This document shows, piece by piece, positions 7,138 to 15,881 of a stretch of 64,000 nt of DNA. Each line of letters begins with the position of its first letter. Within the stretch, counting starts at the first letter, position 1. The DNA lies in contig NZ_JANZXA010000013.1 of the NCBI RefSeq assembly GCF_025153475.1, positions 84,818-148,817 of the forward strand, given 5' to 3'. The notes beneath the pieces were generated by a model. The model did not search any database. It worked only from the letters and a program-made list of their open reading frames with translations, and was not told where the DNA came from. This DNA is from Novosphingobium mangrovisedimenti (GTDB taxonomy: Bacteria > Pseudomonadota > Alphaproteobacteria > Sphingomonadales > Sphingomonadaceae). The position numbers and the translations under genes were made by a program.

Positions 7138-9513
7138 TCAGTCGTCGGTGTTTTCCTCGGGCAGGGTGCCGTTCTTCTTCGCCGCCGGCTTGCGAGCCGG
7201 CGCCTTGCGCTTCTTGGCCTTGCTCACCTTCGGCGGGGCAGGCGTCAGCTCGAAGCTGAGCGCGTCGTCCTTGACCGAGACGTGGACCTCGCCGCCAAGG
7301 GCCAGCTTGCCGAAGAGCAGTTCCTCGGCAAGCGGCTGCTTGACCTTCTCCTGGATCACGCGGCCCATCGGGCGCGCGCCGAAGAGGCGGTCGTAGCCGC
7401 GATGGCCCAGCCATTCGCGGGCGTCGGAGTCGAACTGGATGTGGACGTTCTGGTCGGCCAGCTGCAGCTCCAGCTGGAGGATGAACTTGTCCACCACCCG
7501 GCTGATCGTGTCCTTGCCGAGATAGGCGAAGGGCACGATGGCATCGAGGCGGTTGCGGAACTCGGGGGTGAAGAGCTGCTTCACCGCTTCCTCGCCCGCG
7601 TCGGCCTTCGACACATCGCCGAAGCCGATGCCGCTCTTGGCCATGTCCGAAGCGCCCGCATTGGTGGTCATGATCAGGACCACGTTGCGGAAATCGACGG
7701 TCTTGCCGTGGTGATCGGTCAGCTTGCCGTTGTCCATCACCTGCAGGAGGATGTTGAACAGGTCCGGGTGGGCCTTTTCGATCTCGTCGAGCAGCAGGAC
7801 GCAGTGCGGCTGCTGGTCGATGGCATCGGTGAGCAACCCGCCCTGATCGAACCCGACATAGCCCGGAGGCGCACCGATCAGGCGGCTGACCGAATGGCGC
7901 TCCATGTATTCGGACATGTCGAAGCGCTGCATCGGAATGCCCATGATCGAAGCAAGCTGCTTGGCGACTTCGGTCTTGCCGACGCCGGTCGGGCCCGAGA
8001 ACAGGAACGAGCCGATCGGCTTGTCAGGATCGCGAAGCCCTGCGCGGCTCAGCTTCATCGCGGTCGAAAGCACCTCGATCGCCTTGTCCTGGCCGAAGAC
8101 TAAGCGCTTCAGGTCACGCTCGAGGTTCTCAAGTGCCTTCTTGTCGTCCTTGCTGACCGACTTGGGCGGGATGCGGGCCATCGTCGCGATCACCTGCTCG
8201 ATCTCGCGCGCGCTGATCGTCTTCTTGCGGCGGCTGGGCGGTACCAGCATCTGCATGGCGCCGACTTCATCGATCACGTCGATTGCCTTGTCGGGCAGCT
8301 TGCGGTCGTTGATGTAGCGGGCCGAAAGCTCGACCGCGGTCTTGATCGCATCGGGGGTGTAGCGCACGCCGTGGTGCTCCTCGAAGGCCGAACGCAGGCC
8401 CTTGAGGATCTTGATCGTGTCTTCCACCGAAGGCTCGTTCACGTCGATCTTCTGGAACCGGCGCAGCAGCGCGCGGTCCTTTTCGAAGTGATTGCGGAAT
8501 TCCTTGTAGGTGGTCGAGCCGATGCAGCGGATCGTGCCGCCCGACAGCGCTGGCTTGAGCAGGTTCGAGGCGTCCATCGCCCCGCCGCTGGTCGCGCCGG
8601 CGCCGATCACGGTGTGGATCTCGTCGATGAACAGGATCGCGTGCGGCATCTTCTCCAGTTCGGAGACGACCTGCTTGAGGCGTTCCTCGAAATCGCCGCG
8701 ATAGCGCGTGCCCGCCAGCAGCGAGCCCATGTCGAGCGAGTAGATCACCGCTTCGGAGAGCACCTCGGGCACTTCGCCCTCGACGATCTTGCGCGCGAGG
8801 CCCTCGGCGATGGCGGTCTTGCCCACGCCCGGATCGCCCACGTAGAGCGGGTTGTTCTTGGAGCGGCGGCACAGGATCTGGATCGTGCGGTCCACTTCGG
8901 GGCCGCGGCCGATCAGTGGGTCGACCTTGCCCAGAAGCGCCTTCTCATTGAGGTTGACGCAGAACTGGTCGAGCGCGGAGTCCTTCTTGCTCGCGGACTT
9001 GGACTCGGTCTTGTCGTCCGGGGTCGGGGTCTGTTCCTCGCTGCCCTTGGGATTGCGGTCCTCGATGCGCTTGCCGCCCTTGCCGATGCCGTGGCTGATG
9101 TAGCTCACCGCATCCAGACGGCTCATGTCCTGCTGCTGCAGGAAATAGACCGCGTAGGAATCGCGTTCGGAGAACAGCGCGACCAGCACGTTGGCGCCGG
9201 TGACGGTGTCCTTGCCCGAGGACTGCACGTGCAGGATGGCGCGCTGGATCACGCGCTGGAAGCCGGCGGTCGGGGCGGGATCGCCCTTTTCCTCGGTCTT
9301 GAGCGACTGGTATTCCTGATCGAGATACTGGCGCACGACATCGCCAAGGTCGCCGAGATCCACGCCGCATGCCTGCATGACCTGCGCTGCGTCCGGATCG
9401 TCGATCAGCGCGAGCAGCAAGTGCTCGAGCGTCGCGTATTCGTGGCTGCGCTCGGACGCGTGAGACAGAGCCGAATGCAGGGTCTTTTCTAGGCTTTGGG
9501 CGAAACTTGGCAT
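7138..9513 (-). CDS. clpA: ATP-dependent Clp protease ATP-binding subunit ClpA
   Basis: AAA+ unfoldase that feeds substrates to the ClpP peptidase. The 791 residues show the Clp N-domain repeat (SFAQSLEKTLHSAL, YATLEHLLLALIDD), a first AAA module with Walker A GDPGVGKT, a second with GPTGVGKT, and SGIGFG, the likely ClpP-docking loop, in the second module. The C-terminus carries an unusual basic Lys/Ala/Pro tail (SKAKKRKAPARKPAAKK) before an acidic end. The usual adaptor gene clpS is not next to it; the upstream gene is DUF1192. The transcript ends at a strong hairpin just past the stop. Confidence 0.96.
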   Translation of the reverse strand: MPSFAQSLEKTLHSALSHASERSHEYATLEHLLLALIDDPDAAQVMQACGVDLGDLGDVVRQYLDQEYQSLKTEEKGDPAPTAGFQRVIQRAILHVQSSGKDTVTGANVLVALFSERDSYAVYFLQQQDMSRLDAVSYISHGIGKGGKRIEDRNPKGSEEQTPTPDDKTESKSASKKDSALDQFCVNLNEKALLGKVDPLIGRGPEVDRTIQILCRRSKNNPLYVGDPGVGKTAIAEGLARKIVEGEVPEVLSEAVIYSLDMGSLLAGTRYRGDFEERLKQVVSELEKMPHAILFIDEIHTVIGAGATSGGAMDASNLLKPALSGGTIRCIGSTTYKEFRNHFEKDRALLRRFQKIDVNEPSVEDTIKILKGLRSAFEEHHGVRYTPDAIKTAVELSARYINDRKLPDKAIDVIDEVGAMQMLVPPSRRKKTISAREIEQVIATMARIPPKSVSKDDKKALENLERDLKRLVFGQDKAIEVLSTAMKLSRAGLRDPDKPIGSFLFSGPTGVGKTEVAKQLASIMGIPMQRFDMSEYMERHSVSRLIGAPPGYVGFDQGGLLTDAIDQQPHCVLLLDEIEKAHPDLFNILLQVMDNGKLTDHHGKTVDFRNVVLIMTTNAGASDMAKSGIGFGDVSKADAGEEAVKQLFTPEFRNRLDAIVPFAYLGKDTISRVVDKFILQLELQLADQNVHIQFDSDAREWLGHRGYDRLFGARPMGRVIQEKVKQPLAEELLFGKLALGGEVHVSVKDDALSFELTPAPPKVSKAKKRKAPARKPAAKKNGTLPEENTDD

Positions 9514-9661
9514 TAGTCAGGACACTTTCATTGGGAGGGAGGACTCTCCTTGAGGGAGGTTGTGGGCGAGTATGCTTTACGATTGATATAGGTACGTCCG
9601 GGGCACTTGCGAGATGCCTGCGTGGCAAGCCCCGGAGGCAGCAAGGCGAACCTTGCCCGAA

Positions 9662-9895
9662 TCACGTTGACCTTGGCCTGAACAGGGCGTCTGCCGCTGC
9701 CATGTGCGCGGCGGACTTCTTGCGATGTTCCTTGATACGGACGATTTCGTCTTCGAGCAGCGCTACGCGTGCGTCGAGTTCATCCAGAGAATAGCGCTCC
9801 AGGCTTTCGCTGGCGAGAAGGCTGGCGGCACCAAGACCATCCCGTGTGGGATCACTCTCGGGCGACCGCCGCCGCGGTCGATCGTCGTCGTCCAT
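9662..9895 (-). CDS. DUF1192 family small protein
   Basis: Small conserved alphaproteobacterial protein of unknown function, 77 residues. The family core is SLDELDARVALLEDEIVRIKEH, a short acidic coiled coil. An Arg/Asp-rich N-terminus precedes it. It lies 148 bp upstream of clpA on the same strand and divergent from the quinone oxidoreductase gene, with a promoter region of about 90 bp between. Confidence 0.85.
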   Translation of the reverse strand: MDDDDRPRRRSPESDPTRDGLGAASLLASESLERYSLDELDARVALLEDEIVRIKEHRKKSAAHMAAADALFRPRST

Positions 9896-9983
9896 TGCAG
9901 TGCAGCATCGGACTGTAAATTGTCGCTGTCAATGGGCCGAAAGTAGTTCCCCTCAGGTAGTTCCCTGTGGCAACAGGCGCGAC

Positions 9984-10985
9984 ATGTTAGCTAATCTTCC
10001 CGAGACCATGACCGCAGTCGGGTTCGAGACACCCGGCGAACCCCAGGTACTTCAAGGCGTTACGCTTCCGGTCCCGAAGCCCGGTCGGGGGGAGGTGCTG
10101 ATCCGGGTTGCCTTTGCCGGGGTGAATCGTCCCGATGTGGTCCAGCGTCAGGGAAAATATCCCCCGCCACCGGGCGCCTCGCCGATTCCCGGTCTGGAAG
10201 TTTCGGGAACGATCGCGGCGCTCGGCGAAGGGGTGGGCGATCTGGCCGTCGGTCAGGCCGTCTGCGCGCTGGTTTCGGGCGGCGGCTATGCGCAGTACTG
10301 CCTTGCGAAAGCCGGGCACTGCCTACCCGTGCCCGATAGCCTGCCGCTCGACGAGGCCGCAGCCTTGCCCGAGACGCTCTTCACCGTGTGGCACAACGTT
10401 TTCGAACGCGGCTATGCCCGGGAAGGCGAGACGCTGCTCGTCCACGGCGGAACCAGCGGCATCGGCACCATGGCGATCATGCTGGGCCGGCATTTCGGCC
10501 TGAACGTGATCGTGACCTGCGGTTCGCCCGAAAAGTGCGCACAGGCGCTGGAAATCGGCGCGACCCACGCGGTCGACTACAAGGCCACCGATTTCGTCGA
10601 GGAAGTGGCGAAACTCACCGATGGCAAGGGCGTGGACCTCGTGCTGGACATGGTGGCGGGAAGCTATGTCGCGCGCAATCTCAAGTGTCTGGCGATGGAT
10701 GGGCGCCATGTCACCATCGCCGTGCAGGGGGGCGCCAGGGCCGAGATCAACATGGCCGTGGTGATGAGCCGGCGCTACACGCTCACCGGCTCCACGCTGC
10801 GACCGCGCTCGGACGGCTTCAAGGCGCTACTCGCGCAGGAGATCCTCGCGAACGTCTGGCCGCTGGTCGAAGCCGGCGCGCTGCGCCCCATCATGGACCG
10901 GCGTTTCCCGCTGGCCGAGGCCGCGTCCGCGCATGTCCGGATGGAGGCGGGCGAACACATCGGCAAGATCGTGCTGGAGGCCTGA
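9984..10985 (+). CDS. NAD(P)H-quinone oxidoreductase (PIG3-like, MDR superfamily)
   Basis: Cytoplasmic medium-chain dehydrogenase/reductase of the quinone oxidoreductase (PIG3/QOR) type, 333 residues, predicted to use NADPH. It shows the N-terminal GroES-like half (GEVLIRVAFAGVNRPDVVQRQG) and a Rossmann half with VHGGTSGIGTMAI. The zinc ligands of true alcohol dehydrogenases are lacking. ATG 9984 gives the length used here; an ATG eight codons later (10008) is an alternative. A glutathione transferase follows after 25 bp on the same strand, so the pair may form a detoxification operon. Confidence 0.9.
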   Translation: MLANLPETMTAVGFETPGEPQVLQGVTLPVPKPGRGEVLIRVAFAGVNRPDVVQRQGKYPPPPGASPIPGLEVSGTIAALGEGVGDLAVGQAVCALVSGGGYAQYCLAKAGHCLPVPDSLPLDEAAALPETLFTVWHNVFERGYAREGETLLVHGGTSGIGTMAIMLGRHFGLNVIVTCGSPEKCAQALEIGATHAVDYKATDFVEEVAKLTDGKGVDLVLDMVAGSYVARNLKCLAMDGRHVTIAVQGGARAEINMAVVMSRRYTLTGSTLRPRSDGFKALLAQEILANVWPLVEAGALRPIMDRRFPLAEAASAHVRMEAGEHIGKIVLEA

Positions 10986-11010
10986 GCACGCGCGTGCAAA
11001 GAATGCGCGT

Positions 11011-11625
11011 ATGGACGACCTGACTCTTCACGAAGACCCGCGCAGCGGCAACTGCTACAAGATCCGCCTGACCGCGGCCCTGCTTGGCAAGCCGCTGGCA
11101 TGCAAGCAGTACGACATCATGCAGGGCGAGACGCGCACGCCCGAATTCCTGCGGGACGTTAATGCCAACGGGCGGATTCCCGTGCTGCAGATCGGCGACA
11201 GGTTCCTCCCCGAAAGCAACGCGGCCTGCTGGTATCTGGCGGAGGGATCGCCGCTGATTCCCGGCGAGGCGTTCGACCGTGCCGACATGCTGCGCTGGAT
11301 GTTCTTCGAGCAGTACAACCACGAACCCAACATCGCGACGCTGCGGTTCTGGCTGCAGTTCGTGGGCGAAGCCAACCTCAGCCCGTTCCAGGAAAGCCAG
11401 ATCATGGCCAAGCGGGCAGGGGGCGAAGATGCGCTCGCGGTGATGGACGAGCATCTTGCCGGGCGCGACTGGTTCGTCGGGGATAGCGTGACGCTCGCCG
11501 ACATCGCGCTCTATGCCTATACCCACGTATGCGAGGCGGGCGGGTTCCGGTTGCAGGATTATCCGGCGATCTGCCGGTGGCTGATCCGGGTTTCCGGCCT
11601 TCCCGGCTATGTCCGCATGAGCTGA
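11011..11625 (+). CDS. glutathione S-transferase family protein
   Basis: Cytoplasmic glutathione transferase-fold protein, 204 residues. The N-terminal thioredoxin-like domain begins LHEDPRSGNCYKIRLTAALLG, where the SGNC serine/cysteine sits at the usual catalytic position. PVLQIGDRFLPESNAACWYLAEG is the glutathione-binding part. The all-helical C-domain has GDSVTLADIALYAYTH. The ATG at 11011 places the start 8 residues before the conserved strand. It probably shares a transcript with the upstream quinone reductase. Confidence 0.9.
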   Translation: MDDLTLHEDPRSGNCYKIRLTAALLGKPLACKQYDIMQGETRTPEFLRDVNANGRIPVLQIGDRFLPESNAACWYLAEGSPLIPGEAFDRADMLRWMFFEQYNHEPNIATLRFWLQFVGEANLSPFQESQIMAKRAGGEDALAVMDEHLAGRDWFVGDSVTLADIALYAYTHVCEAGGFRLQDYPAICRWLIRVSGLPGYVRMS

Positions 11626-11712
11626 GGCGGGTCGGGCGTCGGGCGGGCGCTCAGCATAATTCAAGGCTTTTACTTGCCGAATCCCCAAACTTTGCCTAAA
11701 TCGGGCGCGAAC

Positions 11713-11745
11713 GGCCGCTCCGCGAAGGGGCGGCCCTTATTGTTT
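11713..11745 (+). terminator. hairpin with T-rich tail between glutathione transferase and trcR
   Basis: Nine-base arms GGCCGCTCC (11713-11721) and GGGGCGGCC (11727-11735), pairing with one G-T wobble, are followed by CTTATTGTTT. This can end the upstream transcript. A possible promoter (TTGCCG about 11673, TAAATC about 11696) lies before it, so it could also act as a leader attenuator for trcR. Confidence 0.6.
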
Positions 11746-11762
11746 CCGCCGGAGATAGAGAC

Positions 11763-12470
11763 ATGAGCCAGCCCACTCCGCTGATGCCGCACGCGACCGC
11801 TTCATGGCTGGTCGACAACACTGCCCTGAGCTTCGAGCAGATCGCCGAGTTCTGTGGCCTGCACATGCTCGAGGTTCAGGCCATGGCCGACGATCTCGCG
11901 TCCAGCAAGTACACCGGCCGCGATCCCGTTCGCGCCGGCGAGCTGACCATGGACGAGATCGAGAAGGGCCAGCAGAACCCCGACTACAAGCTCAAGATGC
12001 ACAAGGTGCCGGTGACCGTCAGCCGCACCAAGGGTCCGCGCTACACCCCGGTGTCCAAGCGCCAGGACAAGCCCGACGGCATTGCCTGGATCCTGCGCAA
12101 CCACCCCGAGGTTTCGGACGCGCAGATCGGCAAGCTGATCGGCACCACGCGCAACACCATCGCCGCGATCCGCGACCGTTCGCACTGGAACATCGCCAAC
12201 ATCACGCCGAAGGACCCGGTCACGCTGGGCCTGTGCTCGCAGCGCGAGCTGGATGCCATCGTCGCCAAGGCCGCCAAGAAGGCAGGCATCGAGGACGAGA
12301 TTCAGGGTGACGAGCGTCTGGTCGACGACAAGCAGGCGCTGATCGAGGAACTGCGCGCCGAGCGCGAGGCCGCCGCCAAGGCCGCGAGCGAAGCCGCGCA
12401 GGAAGCCGAAGCCGCAGCCTGGCTCGAAGCCAAGCGCGCTGCCGAGGCCGCGGAGGGCAACGGCGAGTAA
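11763..12470 (+). CDS. trcR: cell cycle transcriptional regulator TrcR (DUF1013 family)
   Basis: DNA-binding protein of the alphaproteobacterial DUF1013/TrcR family, 235 residues. Two HTH-like segments are visible: ALSFEQIAEFCGLHMLEVQAMAD (about 19-41) and SDAQIGKLIGTTRNTIAAI (about 118-136), the latter followed by RSHWNIANITPKDPVTLGLC. The C-terminal third is an Ala/Glu-rich charged tail. It is a single-gene unit with a GGAGAT ribosome site and a GC-rich hairpin just after the stop. The role in cell-cycle transcription is known from the family, not from this sequence. Confidence 0.88.
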   Translation: MSQPTPLMPHATASWLVDNTALSFEQIAEFCGLHMLEVQAMADDLASSKYTGRDPVRAGELTMDEIEKGQQNPDYKLKMHKVPVTVSRTKGPRYTPVSKRQDKPDGIAWILRNHPEVSDAQIGKLIGTTRNTIAAIRDRSHWNIANITPKDPVTLGLCSQRELDAIVAKAAKKAGIEDEIQGDERLVDDKQALIEELRAEREAAAKAASEAAQEAEAAAWLEAKRAAEAAEGNGE

Positions 12471-12480
12471 TCCCGTTCCC

Positions 12481-12502
12481 GCCCCGGCCGTCGGGCCGGG
12501 GC
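12481..12502 (+). terminator. GC-rich hairpin after trcR
   Basis: Perfect 9-bp stem GCCCCGGCC/GGCCGGGGC with a 4-nt loop, 11 bp after the stop. No T tract follows, so intrinsic termination is uncertain. Confidence 0.45.
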
Positions 12503-12575
12503 CGCGCTGTCGGCTGGGCTGACAGTCGAATGCAATGTTCTTGCCGGGCTCCGGACTTGGGCGCACACTTTGCCC

Positions 12576-14261
12576 ATGGAGGAGAGGATCGGCCTTGAGG
12601 CATGGCGTGAGCGCTATGCCCACCCGGGCGAATGGGAGCAGGAATTCCCGCCCCTGACGATGACCGGGATGTTCGCCACCAGCGTTGCGCGCTATGGCGA
12701 CCGCGCGCTTGTCGATTTTTTCGGCCGCACCTTCACGTATCGCCAGTTCTATTTCGAGGCGTCGCGCTTTGCGGCCGGGTTGCAGTCGCTCGGGATTTCC
12801 AGGGGAGACCGGATCGGGCTCTACCTGCCCAACGTGCCGACATACCTTTCCGCCTATTTCGGCGCATTGATGGCCGGAGCGACGCTGGTCAATTTCTCGC
12901 CGCTCTACACGGCCGCCGAACTGGAGGCGCAAGTCGCCGATTCGGGCACGAGGCTGCTGGTCACGCTCGACGTTCCGTCATTGTTGCCGACCGCAGAACG
13001 GGTTTTGCACGAATCGGCGCTCGAATGGCTGGTGGTCGCGCGTCTCGCCCCGCAATTGCCGTTCTGGCGGGGATGGGCCCTGCGCCTGTTCGGAGGCAGC
13101 CGGACCGTCCCGATACCGGACGCGGCAAACGTCTTCGAATGGTCGGAGCTGCTGCCGGAGCGCGATCCCGAGCCCGTGGCGATCGACCCGCTGACCGACC
13201 TGGCCTTGCTGCAATATACCGGCGGCACGACCGGCACCCCCAAGGGAGCGATGCTCAGCCACCAGAATCTCACCGCCAATGCGCGCCAGATCGAGGAGAT
13301 CGACCCGCATGCCCACGTGCGCGACGTGATCATGGGCGTGCTGCCGTTCTTTCACGTTTTCGCCAATGCCTGCGTGCTCAACCGGACGGTCCTCGACGGC
13401 GGGACGATAGCCATGCTGCCGCGCTTCCACGCCGGCCAGACCCTGGCGACGCTCCAGCGCGTCCGGGCGACGGCGATGCCGGGCGTGCCCACGATGTACC
13501 GGGCCCTGCTTGGCGATCCGAAGATGTACCGGACCGATTTTTCCAGCCTGTTCACCTGCATTTCGGGCGGCGCGCCTCTGCCAGCCCCGGTAAAGATGCA
13601 GTTCGAGCGGGCGAGCGGCGCCAAGCTGGTGGAAGGATACGGGCTGACCGAAGCCGCCGGTGTCGTCTCGACCAATCCGTTCGACGGGCCGGAGAGGCCG
13701 GGAACGATCGGCCATCCGCTGCCCGGGACCGATCTGCGCCTGCTCGACAAGGACGATCCATCGCGCGACGCCGCTCCGGACGAGCCGGGGGAACTGGCCG
13801 TTTCGGGGCCACAGGTCATGCTGGGCTACTGGAACCGCCCGGAGGAGGGCGCGCGGATCTTCGTCGAGCGCGAGGGCCGGCGCTGGCTGCGCACCGGCGA
13901 CATCGCGACGATCGACGAGGACGGCTATGTCCGGATCGTCGATCGCAGCAAGGACATGATCGCGGTCGGCGGCTTCAAGGTCTTTCCCAGCCAGGTCGAG
14001 GAACGCCTGCTGGACCATCCTGCGGTGAAGGAGGCCGTGGTGATCGGCGTGCCCGACGCCTACCATGGTGAAATGCCGCGCGCCTTCGTGGTTGTCGACC
14101 CCGCTCGCCCCGTGGAGGGCGAGCAGATCGCCTACTGGCTCAACATGCGCGTCGGCAAGCACGAGCGGGTCGACAGCGTGGTGCTGCGGACTTCATTGCC
14201 CCGGACGATGGTGGGCAAGCCCGATCGCAAGGCGCTCCGGGCCGAAGTGTCCGGCGGTTAG
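12576..14261 (+). CDS. long-chain fatty acid-CoA ligase (AMP-forming)
   Basis: Adenylate-forming enzyme that activates a fatty acid with ATP and CoA. The 561 residues carry the AMP-binding signature YTGGTTGTPKGAMLSH, the acyl-pocket motif GYGLTEAAG, and RTGDIATIDEDGYV followed by KDMIAVGGFKVFPSQVEE. The near-C-terminal catalytic lysine lies in PRTMVGKPDRKALR. FadD-like resemblance is strong but chain length cannot be read. The ATG at 12576 is used; a TTG two codons earlier is equally possible. Confidence 0.92.
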   Translation: MEERIGLEAWRERYAHPGEWEQEFPPLTMTGMFATSVARYGDRALVDFFGRTFTYRQFYFEASRFAAGLQSLGISRGDRIGLYLPNVPTYLSAYFGALMAGATLVNFSPLYTAAELEAQVADSGTRLLVTLDVPSLLPTAERVLHESALEWLVVARLAPQLPFWRGWALRLFGGSRTVPIPDAANVFEWSELLPERDPEPVAIDPLTDLALLQYTGGTTGTPKGAMLSHQNLTANARQIEEIDPHAHVRDVIMGVLPFFHVFANACVLNRTVLDGGTIAMLPRFHAGQTLATLQRVRATAMPGVPTMYRALLGDPKMYRTDFSSLFTCISGGAPLPAPVKMQFERASGAKLVEGYGLTEAAGVVSTNPFDGPERPGTIGHPLPGTDLRLLDKDDPSRDAAPDEPGELAVSGPQVMLGYWNRPEEGARIFVEREGRRWLRTGDIATIDEDGYVRIVDRSKDMIAVGGFKVFPSQVEERLLDHPAVKEAVVIGVPDAYHGEMPRAFVVVDPARPVEGEQIAYWLNMRVGKHERVDSVVLRTSLPRTMVGKPDRKALRAEVSGG

Positions 14262-14287
14262 GAAGGCAGTCGCGAGCGGCGGGGCGA

Positions 14288-15232
14288 TCAGCCCGCGAAA
14301 CCCTCTTCGGCCAGGAACGCGAGAAGGGCCTCGTCATATTCGTCGACCATGCCGTTGGCCTCGATCCTGTCGTCGAGCCAGGTCTTCTCGTCGCGGGTAA
14401 CCTCGCGCGCGGATGCGACCAGCGTCTCGATACGGACCTCGACCTGCTTGCGGCCGAACACCGCGCCCACGCGGTTCGGGCTGCCGACGCTGCGCACGAC
14501 CCTGGTCATGAAGGCGCCGACCGACGAAGTGTGGTCGTTCATAAAGCTTTCGAGCTGTGCGGCCCGATCACGCGACAGCGGCGTGTGGGCGGTGAAGCCC
14601 TGCAGGTAGTTGCCCACGCCCTGCACGAACAGGCGCTTCCATTCGGGCGCGTTGTCGCCGCCCAGGGTCTCGTCCTTGATGCGGAACAGTAGTTCGGCCT
14701 CGCGCCGGCTCACGCCCGCCGGCCGCTCGCTGCCCGATGCGAAGAGGATGCGGCGCATGATGCGCGCTTCGGCTTCGGTGACGTTGCCCTTTTCGAGCTG
14801 TCCGCCACAACGCGTCGGCCCGACGCCGGAGACGATGGCCTCCTCGACCTGACGCAGGGCATAGGCCCGCAGCGTTTCTGGCACGTTCAGCGCCTTTTCG
14901 AAGATGCGCACGAGCAGTTCGAGTTCGGTCATCGCGTGGAGGCGGCCGTCATGCTCGATACGGGCGATCAGCCATTCGGCATTGTCATCGGTGATGTAGC
15001 CGCGCGGTTCGAGCTGGTTGACCACGTATTCGCCGATGGCCTCGACGAAGAAGTCCGCCCACTCGGTGCCCGGATGGTCCAGCTTATGATTGATCGCGAA
15101 GATGATCTCCGCCTGATCCGGGTCGATCTGCCCGTTGGCCCAACCGGCACGGCGTAGGGCGAGAACGTCGTCCGCGCAGATCGTGCCGTCGGCGAGAGCC
15201 TGCTCGGCGATATTGCTGAAGTGCATGGTCAT
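14288..15232 (-). CDS. uncharacterised repeat protein with EF-hand/TerB-like modules
   Basis: I do not recognise a named family. The 314-residue soluble acidic protein is built from an internal duplication: residues 41-92 (AEIIFAINHKLD...WADFFVEAIGEYVVN...ITDDNAEWLIARI) align with 179-231 (AELLFRIKDETL...WKRLFVQGVGNYLQG...LSRDRAAQLESFM). A shorter helical unit beginning VT/IC-x2-[DE] recurs near 17-42, 151-180 and 278-307. There is no signal peptide or membrane segment. It is a monocistronic gene, convergent with the acyl-CoA ligase. A CtrA-like CTAA-N7-TTAA lies about 50 bp upstream. Confidence 0.75.
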   Translation of the reverse strand: MTMHFSNIAEQALADGTICADDVLALRRAGWANGQIDPDQAEIIFAINHKLDHPGTEWADFFVEAIGEYVVNQLEPRGYITDDNAEWLIARIEHDGRLHAMTELELLVRIFEKALNVPETLRAYALRQVEEAIVSGVGPTRCGGQLEKGNVTEAEARIMRRILFASGSERPAGVSRREAELLFRIKDETLGGDNAPEWKRLFVQGVGNYLQGFTAHTPLSRDRAAQLESFMNDHTSSVGAFMTRVVRSVGSPNRVGAVFGRKQVEVRIETLVASAREVTRDEKTWLDDRIEANGMVDEYDEALLAFLAEEGFAG

Positions 15233-15284
15233 CGTGTCACGCTTTCCCCAAAGGATCTTCGGAAAGCGGCATCGCAGAATAAGT

Positions 15285-15299
15285 CTAATTCGGGGTTAA
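15285..15299. promoter_or_regulatory. CtrA-like box (CTAA-N7-TTAA)
   Basis: One mismatch from the alphaproteobacterial CtrA consensus TTAA-N7-TTAA, about 53 bp upstream of the leftward repeat-protein gene. A single near-match is weak evidence. Confidence 0.25.
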
Positions 15300-15307
15300 A
15301 CGCGCGC

Positions 15308-15748
15308 TCACTTCCGCCGCAGCGCCAGGACGCAGGCGGTGCGGTCGACGTCCTGTCCGTCCGAGGCCCGGCGCGCGTCGACATATGTCGCCAGCGGCTC
15401 GTGCGAACGCGACGTGGGGTAGAGATAGACGTCGAGCACGCACGGGGTGCCGGTAAACTGCAGCTTGCGGGCGTCCCCTTCCCAGACGTCGAGCCGCGGG
15501 TTGCCGAACTGGCGGACGAGCTGCTTCTGCGTCGCCCCGATCACGCCTTCCACGCCGGGGATCGACTGGAACTGCGGATCGCGCGCTATGCTCCGCGTCG
15601 GCTGGCGTACCTCGGGCACGCCCCTTGCCGGTCGGGGCGTGCTGGTCACGCTGCCCGCGCCGCAGGCCGCGAGAAGCAGCGCCAGCGAACAGGCGGCCAG
15701 GGGCGCGCGAATGCGGTGCAGGATGTTGCCGGGATCGGGCTCGTTCAT
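15308..15748 (-). CDS. uncharacterised lipoprotein
   Basis: Predicted lipoprotein of 146 residues. From the ATG at 15748 the N-terminus has a hydrophobic stretch (APLAACSLALLLAAC) ending in a lipobox, so the mature protein would begin at the Cys of LAAC. The mature part contains IPGVEGVIGATQKQLVRQFGNPRLDVWEGDARKLQF, a layout like the small SmpA/OmlA-type domains in which 'G-x-T...L...FG-P' precedes a two-stranded lipocalin-like half. That resemblance is only suggestive. Two cysteines (CVLDVYLY and TACVLALRRK) could form a disulfide. An ATG 16 codons upstream (15796) is less likely. Confidence 0.75.
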   Translation of the reverse strand: MNEPDPGNILHRIRAPLAACSLALLLAACGAGSVTSTPRPARGVPEVRQPTRSIARDPQFQSIPGVEGVIGATQKQLVRQFGNPRLDVWEGDARKLQFTGTPCVLDVYLYPTSRSHEPLATYVDARRASDGQDVDRTACVLALRRK

Positions 15749-15881
15749 GGTCGGCCCTCGCATTGCGCGCCGCTGCTCGCCTGTCAACGGGGGCATGTCG
15801 GGCGAATGCTTGCGAAGCGGCAGGCTGCACGCTAGGCGCGGTTCAACGACTTTCCCGCCATTTCAAGGATACCATCGCTTC

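Noticed and set aside
9514..9661. clpS adaptor gene upstream of clpA
   Set aside because: No open frame with the ClpS core motif is present; the nearest upstream gene is DUF1192.
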